From assembly GCF_003634585.1 (NCBI RefSeq), contig NZ_RBLG01000003.1:186001-250000 (forward strand): a stretch of DNA of 64,000 bases, written 5' to 3'. The notes beneath the pieces are model-generated. The model saw only the letters and a program-made list of their open reading frames with translations, was not told where the DNA came from and searched no databases. The position numbers and the translations under genes are program-made. Shown piece by piece: positions 1 to 8,441 of this stretch (the first letter of the stretch is position 1; each line of letters begins with the position of its first letter). This stretch comes from Gillisia mitskevichiae. Its GTDB lineage: Bacteria > Bacteroidota > Bacteroidia > Flavobacteriales > Flavobacteriaceae.

Positions 1-523
1 TCCAAACAAGGCTCCATATTCCAAACCCTAATAATGCCATTGTAACCCCCACAATGCCACCAATAATAGCAGAAGGAACTGCAATCATTGTTTGCGTTTT
101 AAAATCCATACTCTTTGTTAACCTAGCCAATTGAACTGCAGAAAATGCTGAAATTATAAATGATAAACAGTAAATTCTTAAAATTTCAATTAAAATTGAT
201 TGCTCATAAAAATCTGCAATTAATGGCGCTAAAAAATATATAATTACATAAACCAAAAGACTTGCAACCAAATTGAAATAAAATACTGTGGAGTAATCTT
301 CATTATTAAGATCTTCCCCTCTTATTAAAGATTTGGTAAGTCCGCCATGCAATAACGTGTTTCCAATGGCAACAAATACAGCTATCATCCCAATTAAACC
401 AAATTCTTCCGGTAATAAGAGTCGGGCTAGAATTACAGAAACCACAAAACCAATAAGCTGATTTCCAAATTGCTGTGCAAAAGTCCACACTAAACCTATT
501 GTGGCTTGTTTTTTTAGAGACAT
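1..523 (-). CDS. Polysaccharide flippase, PST/Wzx-like (partial)
   Basis: The gene starts at the ATG ending at 523 and runs off the left edge, leaving about 174 N-terminal residues. It begins MSLKKQATIGLVWTFAQQ and contains LLLPEEFGLIGMIAVFVAIG, a pattern typical of lipopolysaccharide O-unit and exopolysaccharide flippases of the MATE/PST superfamily. Several hydrophobic helices are visible (about residues 13-35, 40-60, 85-105, 115-130, 150-173). Such proteins move undecaprenyl-linked oligosaccharides across the inner membrane. The neighbouring fucosyltransferase-like and nucleotide-sugar epimerase genes fit a surface-polysaccharide cluster extending leftwards. The family call is firm; the substrate cannot be told. 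Confidence 0.85.
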   Translation of the reverse strand, partial: MSLKKQATIGLVWTFAQQFGNQLIGFVVSVILARLLLPEEFGLIGMIAVFVAIGNTLLHGGLTKSLIRGEDLNNEDYSTVFYFNLVASLLVYVIIYFLAPLIADFYEQSILIEILRIYCLSFIISAFSAVQLARLTKSMDFKTQTMIAVPSAIIGGIVGVTMALLGFGIWSLVW

Positions 524-726
524 TAAATAGTTTGTTCCATCAAAATCAGATTGCAAAAGGTGTCAAGACTAAAGTGCTTGTAATCCATAATCCACATTGA
601 AAGTTTTTATAAAAATACATACTTGAATATTAATATTAGAAGCTTTGGTATAATTTGACAATAAAACTTTCACTCACTATTCTGAATTCATTTTTATATC
701 TTAAAATTCTTTTAATTCCCATTAAG

Positions 727-734
727 TATATTTG
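727..734 (+). promoter_or_regulatory. Flavobacterial -7 box upstream of the GT10 gene
   Basis: TATATTTG matches the TAnnTTTG -7 element and lies 29 bp before the ATG at 764. No clear TTG is present at the -33 position, so this is a partial match. Confidence 0.4.
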
Positions 735-763
735 CTCCGAGGATAAAAAATTAGAGACAGGAA

Positions 764-1774
764 ATGACAATATTAAAGTTATGGTTTACAGATTTTGATG
801 AGCTTTTTGATCCTCAGGATAATTTCATTTATAATTTACTTTGTACTCATTATACTATCAAACTATCTTCAAAGGATCCAGATTATTTGATTTACTCTTG
901 TTATGGAAATGATTTCTTAAAATATAACTGTATTCGAATATTTATAACAGGAGAAAATTTAGTTCCGGACTTTAATCTTTGTGATTATGGAATTGGATTT
1001 AATCATCTACAATTTGGTGATAGATACCTAAGATATCCAAATTTCGCTTTTTATGAGGATCAATTCAAAGAACTTCTTACTCCAAAGAATTTTGATGAGA
1101 CCATATTATTAAAAAAAGAATACTTCTGTAATTTCATTTACGCAAATTCACTTTCTGATCCTGCCAGAGATACATTTTTCCAGTTACTAAATAAGTATAA
1201 ATTAGTGTCCTCTCCTGGAAAACACTTAAATAATATATCATTGAACGTAGGAGAGCGATTTGCTGAAGATTGGATGTATACCAAAATAGATTTTCAATCT
1301 AAATGCAAATTCAGCATTGCTTTTGAAAACACTTCTTCATGTGGATACACTACAGAGAAGATCCTTCACGCATTTATTTCTAGTACCATTCCTATCTATT
1401 GGGGAAATCCGGATGTAGCAAAAGATTTTAACCCAAAAGCATTTATTAATTGCCATAATTATCAGAGCTTTGAGCAAGTTGTAGAAGAAATTAAAAGGAT
1501 TGATTCTAACCATCATGAATACATCCAAATGCTTAACGAATCGCCTTTCATAAATCACGTTATTCCAAAAGATTTAAGCAAGGAAACATTACTTCAGTTT
1601 CTTCAGAACATTTTTGAAAAAGAAAATACTAAGCGACGATCAGAATATGGTACCCAATACAAATATGAAAGTAATATGAAAGCTGCTATTACTTCAAGGG
1701 AAAGAATTATGAGAATTTCTAAATTTGTAAATCCCCTAAAATTTCTTATAAAAAAAAAAGAAAATAATAGTTGA
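764..1774 (+). CDS. Glycosyltransferase family 10 (alpha-1,3/4-fucosyltransferase-like)
   Basis: This 336-residue cytoplasmic protein carries the GT10 C-terminal signature: FSIAFENTSSCGYTTEKIL (about residues 187-205) followed by a hydrophobic stretch and IPIYWGNPDV. In known family members this region binds GDP-fucose and the enzyme transfers fucose to an acceptor glycan. The N-terminal half (acceptor side) is variable, as usual. It is transcribed away from the flippase and converges with the epimerase gene, leaving only 3 bp between the two stop codons. It probably decorates an exopolysaccharide or O-antigen. The donor and acceptor are inferred from the family, not seen. Confidence 0.8.
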   Translation: MTILKLWFTDFDELFDPQDNFIYNLLCTHYTIKLSSKDPDYLIYSCYGNDFLKYNCIRIFITGENLVPDFNLCDYGIGFNHLQFGDRYLRYPNFAFYEDQFKELLTPKNFDETILLKKEYFCNFIYANSLSDPARDTFFQLLNKYKLVSSPGKHLNNISLNVGERFAEDWMYTKIDFQSKCKFSIAFENTSSCGYTTEKILHAFISSTIPIYWGNPDVAKDFNPKAFINCHNYQSFEQVVEEIKRIDSNHHEYIQMLNESPFINHVIPKDLSKETLLQFLQNIFEKENTKRRSEYGTQYKYESNMKAAITSRERIMRISKFVNPLKFLIKKKENNS

Positions 1775-1777
1775 ATC

Positions 1778-2809
1778 CTAAAGCTTTTCATAATAAGCCT
1801 TATACCAATCTATATATTTCCCAACGCCTTTTTCGATGCTAGTATTTGGTTTATAGCCAAAATCTTTTTTTAGATCACTTACATCTGCCCAAGTTCTCTC
1901 TACATCTCCAGCTTGCATAGGTAGCATTTCTTTTTGGGCCTCTAACCCAAGTTGCTTTTCTATCTCATCGATAAAATCTAGAATTTTCACAGGTTTACTA
2001 TTCCCAATATTATATAAGCTATAATTAGGTTTTTGATTTTCGGGATTAGTGACGATCTTTAAAACCCCATCCACAATATCATCTATAAATGTAAAATCCC
2101 GTTCTAGATTTCCATTATTGAATACCTTTATAGGCTTTCCTTTTATTATGGCATCTGTAAACAAGAACATAGCCATATCTGGCCTTCCCCATGGGCCATA
2201 GACCGTGAAGAAACGTAGACCGGTAGTTTTAAAATTAAATAAATGGCTATAGGTATATGCCATTAACTCATTACTCTTCTTTGTGGCTGCATATAAACTA
2301 ATGGGATGGTCTACATTATCTTTTACAGAGAAAGGAATCTTTTTGTTTTGTCCATACACACTAGAACTGGTTGCATAAATTAAATGTTCTATATTATTAT
2401 TTCTGCAACATTCTAAAATATTTAAAAAACCAACTACATTGCTATCTATATACGCTTCCGGGTTTTCAAGACTATACCTAACTCCTGCCTGAGCGGCTAA
2501 ATTGCAAACAATTTTAAAATTATGCTCTTTAAAAAGTTTTGGCAGTTGTTCTCTATCCTCTAGATTTAATTTGATAAACTGAAATTTAGAATATTTTTCA
2601 CTTCCTAAAATCTCATTATATGCAATCACCTTTTTTTCGATCCCTAGTTCCTTAAGTCTCGCTAGCTTTAAGTTGACTTCATAATAATCATTTATATTAT
2701 CTAGTCCTACCACTTCAAATCCTAAGTCTAATAACTTCTTTGCTAAATGAAACCCAATAAATCCTGCGGCTCCAGTTACTAAAACCTTATTTTTAACTTG
2801 TTCCTGCAT
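1778..2809 (-). CDS. NAD-dependent epimerase, UDP-glucuronate 4-epimerase-like
   Basis: This 343-residue short-chain dehydrogenase-type sugar-nucleotide enzyme has the Rossmann motif GAAGFIGFHLAKK at the N-terminus, the catalytic SLYAATKKSNE (YxxxK), and the GLRFFTVYGPWGRPDMA stretch typical of the UDP-glucuronate epimerase group. It would interconvert UDP-glucuronate and UDP-galacturonate for polysaccharide synthesis. I chose the ATG at 2809 (MQEQVKNKVLV); the frame stays open to a TTG at 2824. A small hairpin (GGTGAT-ctgcc-ATCACC, 2833-2849) lies in its leader and a CAAAAGTA (-7 box TACTTTTG on the minus strand) at 2871-2878. UDP-glucose 4-epimerase is a less likely alternative. Confidence 0.85.
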   Translation of the reverse strand: MQEQVKNKVLVTGAAGFIGFHLAKKLLDLGFEVVGLDNINDYYEVNLKLARLKELGIEKKVIAYNEILGSEKYSKFQFIKLNLEDREQLPKLFKEHNFKIVCNLAAQAGVRYSLENPEAYIDSNVVGFLNILECCRNNNIEHLIYATSSSVYGQNKKIPFSVKDNVDHPISLYAATKKSNELMAYTYSHLFNFKTTGLRFFTVYGPWGRPDMAMFLFTDAIIKGKPIKVFNNGNLERDFTFIDDIVDGVLKIVTNPENQKPNYSLYNIGNSKPVKILDFIDEIEKQLGLEAQKEMLPMQAGDVERTWADVSDLKKDFGYKPNTSIEKGVGKYIDWYKAYYEKL

Positions 2810-2922
2810 AATTTTAAATTGCAACCTTTATAGGTGATCTGCCATCACCCTTAAAATTTCATAGATTTCACAAAAGTATCAATTTCAATTTTATAACTTT
2901 ATTGTTTACACAATTCAATTTC

Positions 2923-3387
2923 ATGTTTCAAGAAATTAATAAAACGGCTTATCCCCCAACGAATTCTATATTTGTTTGGGATGGTGATTGTAAATTTTGC
3001 AAATGGTGGAAAAATAGCTGGGAGCATAATCTTAATGGTAATGTAGAATTTCATACTTATCAAGAGGTGAACCATCAATTTCCTGATATTCCGAAGAAAG
3101 AATTTCAGAAAGCCAGTAGGCTTATAGATATTAATGGAAATGTATATTCTGGACCTGATTCGGCTTTTAGAATTCAACATTACCTAGGAAATCCAAAATG
3201 GCATTCATGGTACAAAAAACAAAGGTGGTTTAAGCTTGTTAGTAATAACGCATATAATCATATCGCCAAAAACAGGAGTTTTTATTATAAGGCAACCCTG
3301 CTTCTTTTTGGTAAAGATCCTACAAAACCCAAGATCTATTGGTTTTACTACATCTTGCTTTTAATTTTAATCATTATTTCAATATGA
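2923..3387 (+). CDS. DUF393 family protein (thiol-disulfide oxidoreductase-like, YuxK type)
   Basis: This protein of about 154 residues has the DUF393 hallmark VWDGDCKFCKWW near residues 18-29, containing a CxxC pair (about C23 and C26). The family is often labelled thiol-disulfide oxidoreductase DCC; its exact substrate is unknown. The ATG at 2923 (MFQEINKT) is preferred; the frame is open to a TTG at 2902. The C-terminus is a hydrophobic helix (YWFYYILLLILIIISI), so the protein is probably membrane-tethered. Its TGA overlaps the ATG of the next small gene by 4 bp (ATGA), which implies translational coupling. Confidence 0.75.
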   Translation: MFQEINKTAYPPTNSIFVWDGDCKFCKWWKNSWEHNLNGNVEFHTYQEVNHQFPDIPKKEFQKASRLIDINGNVYSGPDSAFRIQHYLGNPKWHSWYKKQRWFKLVSNNAYNHIAKNRSFYYKATLLLFGKDPTKPKIYWFYYILLLILIIISI

Positions 3388-3521
3388 AATTTTTAAAATC
3401 TTATTGGATCTATATTGTCGCTGCATTTATCACCCTTTTTGGTATAATCACGGGTTGGTATTTGTTCATTTTCTTCGCTATCCCTTTTGCGTTATTCCGA
3501 AGTAAAGATCTAAATGAATAA
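3384..3521 (+). CDS. Small membrane protein, 45 residues
   Basis: This short gene starts at the ATG that overlaps the stop codon of the DUF393 gene (ATGA, 4 bp overlap). It encodes MKFLKSYWIYIVAAFITLFG and a second hydrophobic stretch, ending with charged residues SKDLNE, so one or two membrane passes make up nearly the whole protein. The overlap and shared direction support a real, co-translated gene. I do not recognise a family, and no function can be stated. Confidence 0.6.
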   Translation: MKFLKSYWIYIVAAFITLFGIITGWYLFIFFAIPFALFRSKDLNE

Positions 3522-3535
3522 GAGTGTTTATCTGA

Positions 3536-3553
3536 GTTAAACTTATACTAAAC
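3536..3553 (+). repeat. 18-bp element, copy 1, upstream of the 3621 gene
   Basis: GTTAAACTTATACTAAAC lies 67 bp before the ATG at 3621. A copy with one mismatch lies 75 bp before dps (3949-3966). It is a possible shared operator, or an AT-rich coincidence. Confidence 0.4.
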
Positions 3554-3620
3554 ACCAATAGCAATTTGCTTTTAGAGATCCTTGGCAGTAACTTTCAGTA
3601 TAAATTTAAAATAAACTAAA

Positions 3621-3941
3621 ATGAAGGACTACGGTACACTTTCACAGGCTATTAATAAATTGAAATTAGAAGAAGGATATGAATATGATTTTAATTTGAT
3701 GGATGAAAAGATCGAATTGAAATCTGAATCAAAATCTTATCATGTAAACGATTTTGAAGTGGATAAAGTTTTAAGATTTGAAGGAATGAGTAATCCCGAT
3801 GATAATGCCATTTTATATTGCATACATACCAAAGACGGGAAAAAAGGAACATTGGTAGATGGGTACGGAATTTCTGGGGGTCAAATCTCGAAAGAATTAA
3901 TGGCAAAACTCGATCTTAAATCTGGTAGAGAAACAGAATAA
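3621..3941 (+). CDS. Conserved Bacteroidetes small protein (often mislabelled PRPP synthetase)
   Basis: This 106-residue soluble acidic protein contains YEYDFNLMDEKIEL, FEVDKVLRFEGMSNPDDNAI and GYGISGGQIS. The pattern resembles a widespread small Bacteroidetes family that databases often call phosphoribosylpyrophosphate synthetase. It is far too short for that enzyme (over 300 residues) and shows no PRPP-binding loop, so I do not accept the name. It sits upstream of dps and mscS, and an 18-bp element is shared between its upstream region and that of dps, which hints at a stress link. Function unknown. Confidence 0.6.
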   Translation: MKDYGTLSQAINKLKLEEGYEYDFNLMDEKIELKSESKSYHVNDFEVDKVLRFEGMSNPDDNAILYCIHTKDGKKGTLVDGYGISGGQISKELMAKLDLKSGRETE

Positions 3942-3948
3942 CTATCCC

Positions 3949-3966
3949 GTTAAACTTATATTAAAC
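3949..3966 (+). repeat. 18-bp element, copy 2, upstream of dps
   Basis: GTTAAACTTATATTAAAC matches the element at 3536-3553 at 17 of 18 positions. It lies just upstream of the dps promoter, where an operator could act. Confidence 0.4.
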
Positions 3967-3978
3967 CTCGTTTCAAAA

Positions 3979-4009
3979 TTGGATAGCAGCACACACTATC
4001 ATATTTTTG
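3979..4009 (+). promoter_or_regulatory. dps promoter (TTG-N20-TATTTTTG)
   Basis: TTG at 3979-3981, a 20-bp spacer, then TATTTTTG at 4002-4009 match the flavobacterial primary-sigma consensus in both sequence and spacing. The ATG of dps is 33 bp downstream. Confidence 0.75.
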
Positions 4010-4041
4010 TATCGTAAATTAGAAATCAATAAATAAAAACT

Positions 4042-4533
4042 ATGAGCTACTTAGGATTAGACGATAAAAAAACTGTCCATACAGTGAAAGAATTAAATAT
4101 TCTTCTTGCAGATTATCATTTATATTATCAAAAACTTAGAAACTTTCATTGGAATGTAATTGGAAAGAACTTTTTTGATCTCCATGAAAAATTTGAAGAA
4201 TTATATGACGATGCTAAATTAAAAGTTGATGAAATTGCCGAAAGAATACTAACACTTCGCTATCAACCGGTAAGTAATCTAAGTGATTATCTTAAATCTG
4301 CCAGCGTAAAAGAATCTAAATCCGATCTTTCAGATTCACAAATGATCAAGACTTTATTGGATGATCATGGAACCATCCTTAAGCAATTACGTAAAGTTGC
4401 AGAGGTTGCCGACAAAGGTGGGGATGAAGGAACTATAGATTTAATTGGTGGATATATAAGAGAACTTGAGAAAACAAGTTGGATGTTAGATGCATGGAAA
4501 ATGAAAACCAGCGATACTCATAAAACAATTTAA
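4042..4533 (+). CDS. dps: Dps family ferritin-like DNA-protection protein
   Basis: This 163-residue protein has the usual Dps length and the four-helix ferritin-like pattern: YHLYYQKLRNFHWNVIG, then FFDLHEKFEELYDDA and KVDEIAERIL. Histidines and acidic residues of the intersubunit ferroxidase site are visible in these stretches. Dps forms a dodecamer that oxidises and stores iron with hydrogen peroxide and protects DNA. A strong promoter lies just upstream. The MscS channel gene follows after 15 bp, so the two are probably co-transcribed as a stress unit. Confidence 0.88.
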   Translation: MSYLGLDDKKTVHTVKELNILLADYHLYYQKLRNFHWNVIGKNFFDLHEKFEELYDDAKLKVDEIAERILTLRYQPVSNLSDYLKSASVKESKSDLSDSQMIKTLLDDHGTILKQLRKVAEVADKGGDEGTIDLIGGYIRELEKTSWMLDAWKMKTSDTHKTI

Positions 4534-4548
4534 TTCATATAACATTAA

Positions 4549-5439
4549 ATGTTCAACGATTTCAATTTAAATGATTCCATAAGGGGTATTTGGGATAAAA
4601 TGGGCTCTTGGTTAGACTCTTTAATTCTCAATCTTCCAAATTTTGTTTTAGCGGCAATAATATTTGTAATATTTATATTTATTGCTAAATATGCTGCTAA
4701 GCTGGTAGATAAACTCCTTCGTAAAAAAGGATCTCAAGACTCAATAAGACAAATTTCAACGAAAGTTGTAAAAATTGTTATCATTTTACTTGGATTCTTT
4801 GTTGCCTTAGGCCTTTTAAACCTAGATAAAGTTTTAACCTCTGTCCTAGCTGGTGCTGGAGTCGTTGGACTTGCCATTGGTCTAGCTCTACAAGGAACAT
4901 TAAGCAATACGTTTAGTGGAGTTATTTTAAGCTTTCTACCAGAATTACAAATTGGGGATTGGGTTGAAACTAATGGGTATGCAGGAGAGGTTATAGAAAT
5001 TAATCTTAGGAATATCGTTGTAAAGGAATCTGATAATAATTATGTAATGATCCCTAATTCGAAGATCGTTGAAGAACCATTCAAAAATTTTACTAGAACT
5101 GCACGATCACGAGTAATGGTTAATTGCGGTGTCGGTTATAGCAGTGATCTCGAATTCGTGCAGAAATTAACCACAGAAACTATGCAATCTATTTTCCCAC
5201 AACGAGGGAATGAGGAGGTAGAATTCATGTATGGAGAATTTGGGGATAGTTCTATTAATTTTGTAGTGCGTTTTTGGACAGATGCTACTAGGAATCGTGA
5301 TCTTTTAATGGCAAAGAATAAAGCTATTATAGCTATTAAGAAAGCTTTTGATAATAACGGAATCAACATTCCATTCCCTATTAGAACTATCGATTTTACC
5401 AATAAGCTCTCCATCAATGAACCTCAAAAAGAGAATTAA
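4549..5439 (+). CDS. mscS: Small-conductance mechanosensitive channel, MscS family
   Basis: This 296-residue inner-membrane protein has three transmembrane segments (about residues 28-50, 73-95, 98-120). The pore-lining helix is glycine/alanine-rich (GAGVVGLAIGLALQGTLSN), followed by the MscS beta-domain (ELQIGDWVETNGYAGEVIEI, NNYVMIPNSKIVEEPFKNF) and a C-terminal alpha/beta part. The length matches E. coli MscS (286). It releases solutes on osmotic downshock. It follows dps by 15 bp and ends before a bidirectional terminator. Confidence 0.9.
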   Translation: MFNDFNLNDSIRGIWDKMGSWLDSLILNLPNFVLAAIIFVIFIFIAKYAAKLVDKLLRKKGSQDSIRQISTKVVKIVIILLGFFVALGLLNLDKVLTSVLAGAGVVGLAIGLALQGTLSNTFSGVILSFLPELQIGDWVETNGYAGEVIEINLRNIVVKESDNNYVMIPNSKIVEEPFKNFTRTARSRVMVNCGVGYSSDLEFVQKLTTETMQSIFPQRGNEEVEFMYGEFGDSSINFVVRFWTDATRNRDLLMAKNKAIIAIKKAFDNNGINIPFPIRTIDFTNKLSINEPQKEN

Positions 5440-5464
5440 TATTGAAATTGAATTATAAAAAAAG

Positions 5465-5482
5465 CTTCTCTAATTAGAGAAG
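5465..5482. terminator. Bidirectional terminator between mscS and the outer-membrane receptor gene
   Basis: The inverted repeat CTTCTCTAATTAGAGAAG is flanked by A-rich sequence on the left and eight T on the right, so it can serve both converging genes. Confidence 0.8.
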
Positions 5483-5493
5483 TTTTTTTTATT

Positions 5494-8274
5494 TTAATCA
5501 AACCAGAAATTACTTTTTCTGGTCTCTCCTTTCTTACCAAGAGTATTAAACTTATAGCTAAATCCTAACATGAAATACCTCTCTAAAACGGTACTTTCCA
5601 TATCCTGAATATAATCTTGGGTAGCAGTTCGTTGAGAATTAGTGTTCTGATTAAGTAGATCATACACTTTAAATGTAATGGTGCCTTGGTCCTTTAAAAC
5701 AGAATAAGCTAAAGAACTATTCCAAAACACAGAACTTGTTTCAAATCCAGGGGCAACATCTGGATTAATATTATACTTTATATCATTATTCCATTCTAAT
5801 TTCTTCGGGTAAAATGTGATAGTTCTTAATCTTAATTCATGTCTCACAAAATTCCTATCCTCAAAATTATCTATATCAAAATTATTGCTAGTATAACTTA
5901 ATTCATAGTTAGGTCTAAATTCAAATAATTCCTTCCAAATAAATCTAAAACCTAATTTGGGACTGTATGAAAAATTCCTGCTTGCATATTTTACATCATT
6001 ATTAAAGTTGACATTCCTACTAGCATTTAACCCAATTCCTACATCTAGATTTAAGGTTCTAAGACTATCCAAGGCAATATTTTTACTATAATTAGTATTT
6101 GCATAGATTTGATAATAGCCATCTACATTATCATATGTTGTAGTTCTAATAAATGAAGGATCAATGATAGACCTCGATACAACTTTATCATTATCTACAT
6201 TAATATTAATGTACGTATACATTCCTGTTCGAGTTTGAAAATCGTAATTATTCAAATTCAAATATAAATAATGAGATTTCGCAGGCTTTAGATCGGGATT
6301 CCCTTGAACTATATTCAATGGGTCTGAAACATCTATGTAAGGAGAAAGTTGTCTTATTCCAGGCACATTATTAGATATTCCAAATCCAGTATATAATGAA
6401 GTTTTTTCACTGAATTTATACCGAATATTTCCGCTGAATTCTATTGCATTAAAATCATTGGTAAAATTAATAGCCCTTAATGCATCATCACTTTTTAAAG
6501 TTCTAAATACGTATCCAGTATTTAATCTGATTCGCACTTTATCAACATCATAAGTAATACCAATTTCAGGTCTTGAAGTTCTATCAACATTTGTGAAATC
6601 TGTGCTCTGATCTACGTTCAAAATAGAATAGGTATCCAAATTTTGATCTAGATCATATACCAACTGTGCATCATCTTTATCCTGATTTTTAAATCCATAT
6701 TCCACGTCCATAAACAGTTTTTTCGCAAGCAAAGGGACCCGCACATTCGTATTGATCTCTATAGCATTTGTTTGTTGATTGCCGTCTGTAAACTGGTCTC
6801 TTAGGATCTCTTGAGGTGTATCACCAAATATCAGGGTTTCAGATTGAGAAAAATTATCATTATCCGTGTCATTTAATTCATTTTCAATAGAGAGCTTTAC
6901 AAATCCTCCGTTAGATCCATATCTTTTATTAAGGCTTAGATCTCCCTTAAAATTCTTTCCTTCTCTTATAGCCTGGTTGTTTGTAGATGAGGAATTGGTT
7001 AACTCTTCCTCCATATTTAATGTTTCTTCTGAACTCTGATATCTGGAATCACCATTTGTATAATTAAACTTAGGTTTGAATTCTATAAGAAAGGTGGAAT
7101 CTATTTTTGTTTTCAAATTGATATTGATAGCATGGTTATCGCTATTACTATTGGAATTGGAAACAAGATTCGAAAAATATCTTCGCTCTGGAAGAATATT
7201 TTCTCTATTCCTAATTTTATCTTCATAGGAGTTTGAAGCCGAGTAAAAGTAATCTGAGGAAATCTCAACTTTTTCTCCAATGTCGTCGGCATAATTAACT
7301 CCAGCAGTTCTAGAATTTGTAATCCCTTCTCCTCCACCAAAAACTCTACCCCCAAAGTTTAAAGTTCCATTACTGCTAATACTCATATAGTTTACGTTTC
7401 CAAACATTTTTTGAATTTCACCAAAACTAAAACCTGGGGAATTAATATTATTCCCTCCCGATAGTGCACTAATTCGTAGATCATTATCAAAATAATTCAG
7501 CAAACCAGCGTATTCAAAACGTTCATCGGTTCCTCCTCCTGCAGCTACGCGTCCAAAGATCCCTTTATTCTTCTCTTCATCTATTGTTATATTAATGGTC
7601 TTGTTCTGATCATCTCCTGCTTCGTTATTAAAGGCTTCAGAATCTGTTTTGGTATCTGTTACTTGGATTTTATCTACAATTTCTTTTGTAAGATTTCGGG
7701 TTGCAATAGTAGGGTCATTTCCAAAAAAAGGCTTCCCATTAACAAGGATCTTATTTACAGGCTTTCCATTAACAGTAATATTTCCCTGTTCATCCACTTC
7801 TACCCCGGGAAGTTCTTTTAAAAGATCCTCCACATTGGCATCCTTTTTCGTTTTAAATGAAGCTACATTAAATTCTAAAGTGTCCTTTTTAATGCTGATA
7901 GGTGCTCTTCTACCTTGAATAACTACATCTCCTAAAGATTCAATTTGTTCACTCAAAGAAATTGCTTCTAACTTAAGGTTTCTATTCTCCTCTATTGCTA
8001 TTAACTTTTCGTAGGGCTTATAACCTACAAAAGAAATATAAAGGTTAACTTTTGAAGCCTGAGTACTCCCCTTAAGTTCAAACACCCCAAATTTATCGGA
8101 AATAGTATAGGTGATCAAAGAACTATCTTTAACAGATTCCACGAAAACTGTAGCAGCCTCTAAGGGTAATTTAGAATCCCGATCTATTAATTTTCCGGAT
8201 ACAGAAAATTCTTGAGAATAAGAAATTAATGAAATTGTAGAAAAGACAAGGGCCACAAGAAAACGGTTAAACAT
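5494..8274 (-). CDS. SusC/TonB-receptor-like outer-membrane beta-barrel protein
   Basis: This 926-residue protein has a signal peptide (cut after about residue 20, ISYSQ), a carboxypeptidase-regulatory-like beta-sandwich (EFSVSGKLIDRDSKLPLEAA, FVGYKPYEKL; about 22-105), a plug-like region (ANVEDLLKELPGVEVDEQGN, VNGKPVNKILVNGKPFFGND; about 135-235) and a long barrel rich in alternating polar/aromatic residues. It resembles the Bacteroidetes outer-membrane beta-barrel family of TonB-receptor type. No SusD partner is adjacent, so a polysaccharide-utilisation role is not supported. The ligand is unknown. Hairpin terminators lie on both sides, so it is probably transcribed alone. Confidence 0.8.
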   Translation of the reverse strand: MFNRFLVALVFSTISLISYSQEFSVSGKLIDRDSKLPLEAATVFVESVKDSSLITYTISDKFGVFELKGSTQASKVNLYISFVGYKPYEKLIAIEENRNLKLEAISLSEQIESLGDVVIQGRRAPISIKKDTLEFNVASFKTKKDANVEDLLKELPGVEVDEQGNITVNGKPVNKILVNGKPFFGNDPTIATRNLTKEIVDKIQVTDTKTDSEAFNNEAGDDQNKTINITIDEEKNKGIFGRVAAGGGTDERFEYAGLLNYFDNDLRISALSGGNNINSPGFSFGEIQKMFGNVNYMSISSNGTLNFGGRVFGGGEGITNSRTAGVNYADDIGEKVEISSDYFYSASNSYEDKIRNRENILPERRYFSNLVSNSNSNSDNHAININLKTKIDSTFLIEFKPKFNYTNGDSRYQSSEETLNMEEELTNSSSTNNQAIREGKNFKGDLSLNKRYGSNGGFVKLSIENELNDTDNDNFSQSETLIFGDTPQEILRDQFTDGNQQTNAIEINTNVRVPLLAKKLFMDVEYGFKNQDKDDAQLVYDLDQNLDTYSILNVDQSTDFTNVDRTSRPEIGITYDVDKVRIRLNTGYVFRTLKSDDALRAINFTNDFNAIEFSGNIRYKFSEKTSLYTGFGISNNVPGIRQLSPYIDVSDPLNIVQGNPDLKPAKSHYLYLNLNNYDFQTRTGMYTYININVDNDKVVSRSIIDPSFIRTTTYDNVDGYYQIYANTNYSKNIALDSLRTLNLDVGIGLNASRNVNFNNDVKYASRNFSYSPKLGFRFIWKELFEFRPNYELSYTSNNFDIDNFEDRNFVRHELRLRTITFYPKKLEWNNDIKYNINPDVAPGFETSSVFWNSSLAYSVLKDQGTITFKVYDLLNQNTNSQRTATQDYIQDMESTVLERYFMLGFSYKFNTLGKKGETRKSNFWFD

Positions 8275-8388
8275 ATGCTTTAAAATTAATGAAAAGCGAA
8301 TAACAGAAATTTAGTTATAACTAGAATATTAGTTATGGAAATTTAAGTTTTAATTAACATTATCGATTTCTATAAAAGTATCCCAATG

Positions 8389-8420
8389 CAAAAGGCCTCT
8401 AAAATTTTAGAGGCCTTTTG
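8389..8420. terminator. Terminator of the phosphoesterase-barrel gene
   Basis: A perfect 32-bp palindrome (arms CAAAAGGCCTCTAAAA and its complement) lies 21 bp past the stop codon of the minus-strand gene at 8442. The A and T runs are inside the arms. Confidence 0.8.
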
Positions 8421-8441
8421 TAAACTGTTATTTAAGGTTTA

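Noticed and set aside
306-488. 60-codon minus-strand frame at the left edge
   Set aside because: It is the shifted frame of the partial flippase, whose own frame reads coherently to the window edge.
3621-3941. Phosphoribosylpyrophosphate synthetase
   Set aside because: At 106 residues it lacks the PRPP-binding loop and is about a third of the enzyme's length; the name seems to be a database carry-over.
5494-8274. A SusC/SusD polysaccharide-utilisation locus
   Set aside because: No SusD-like lipoprotein, glycoside hydrolase or anti-sigma factor is adjacent.
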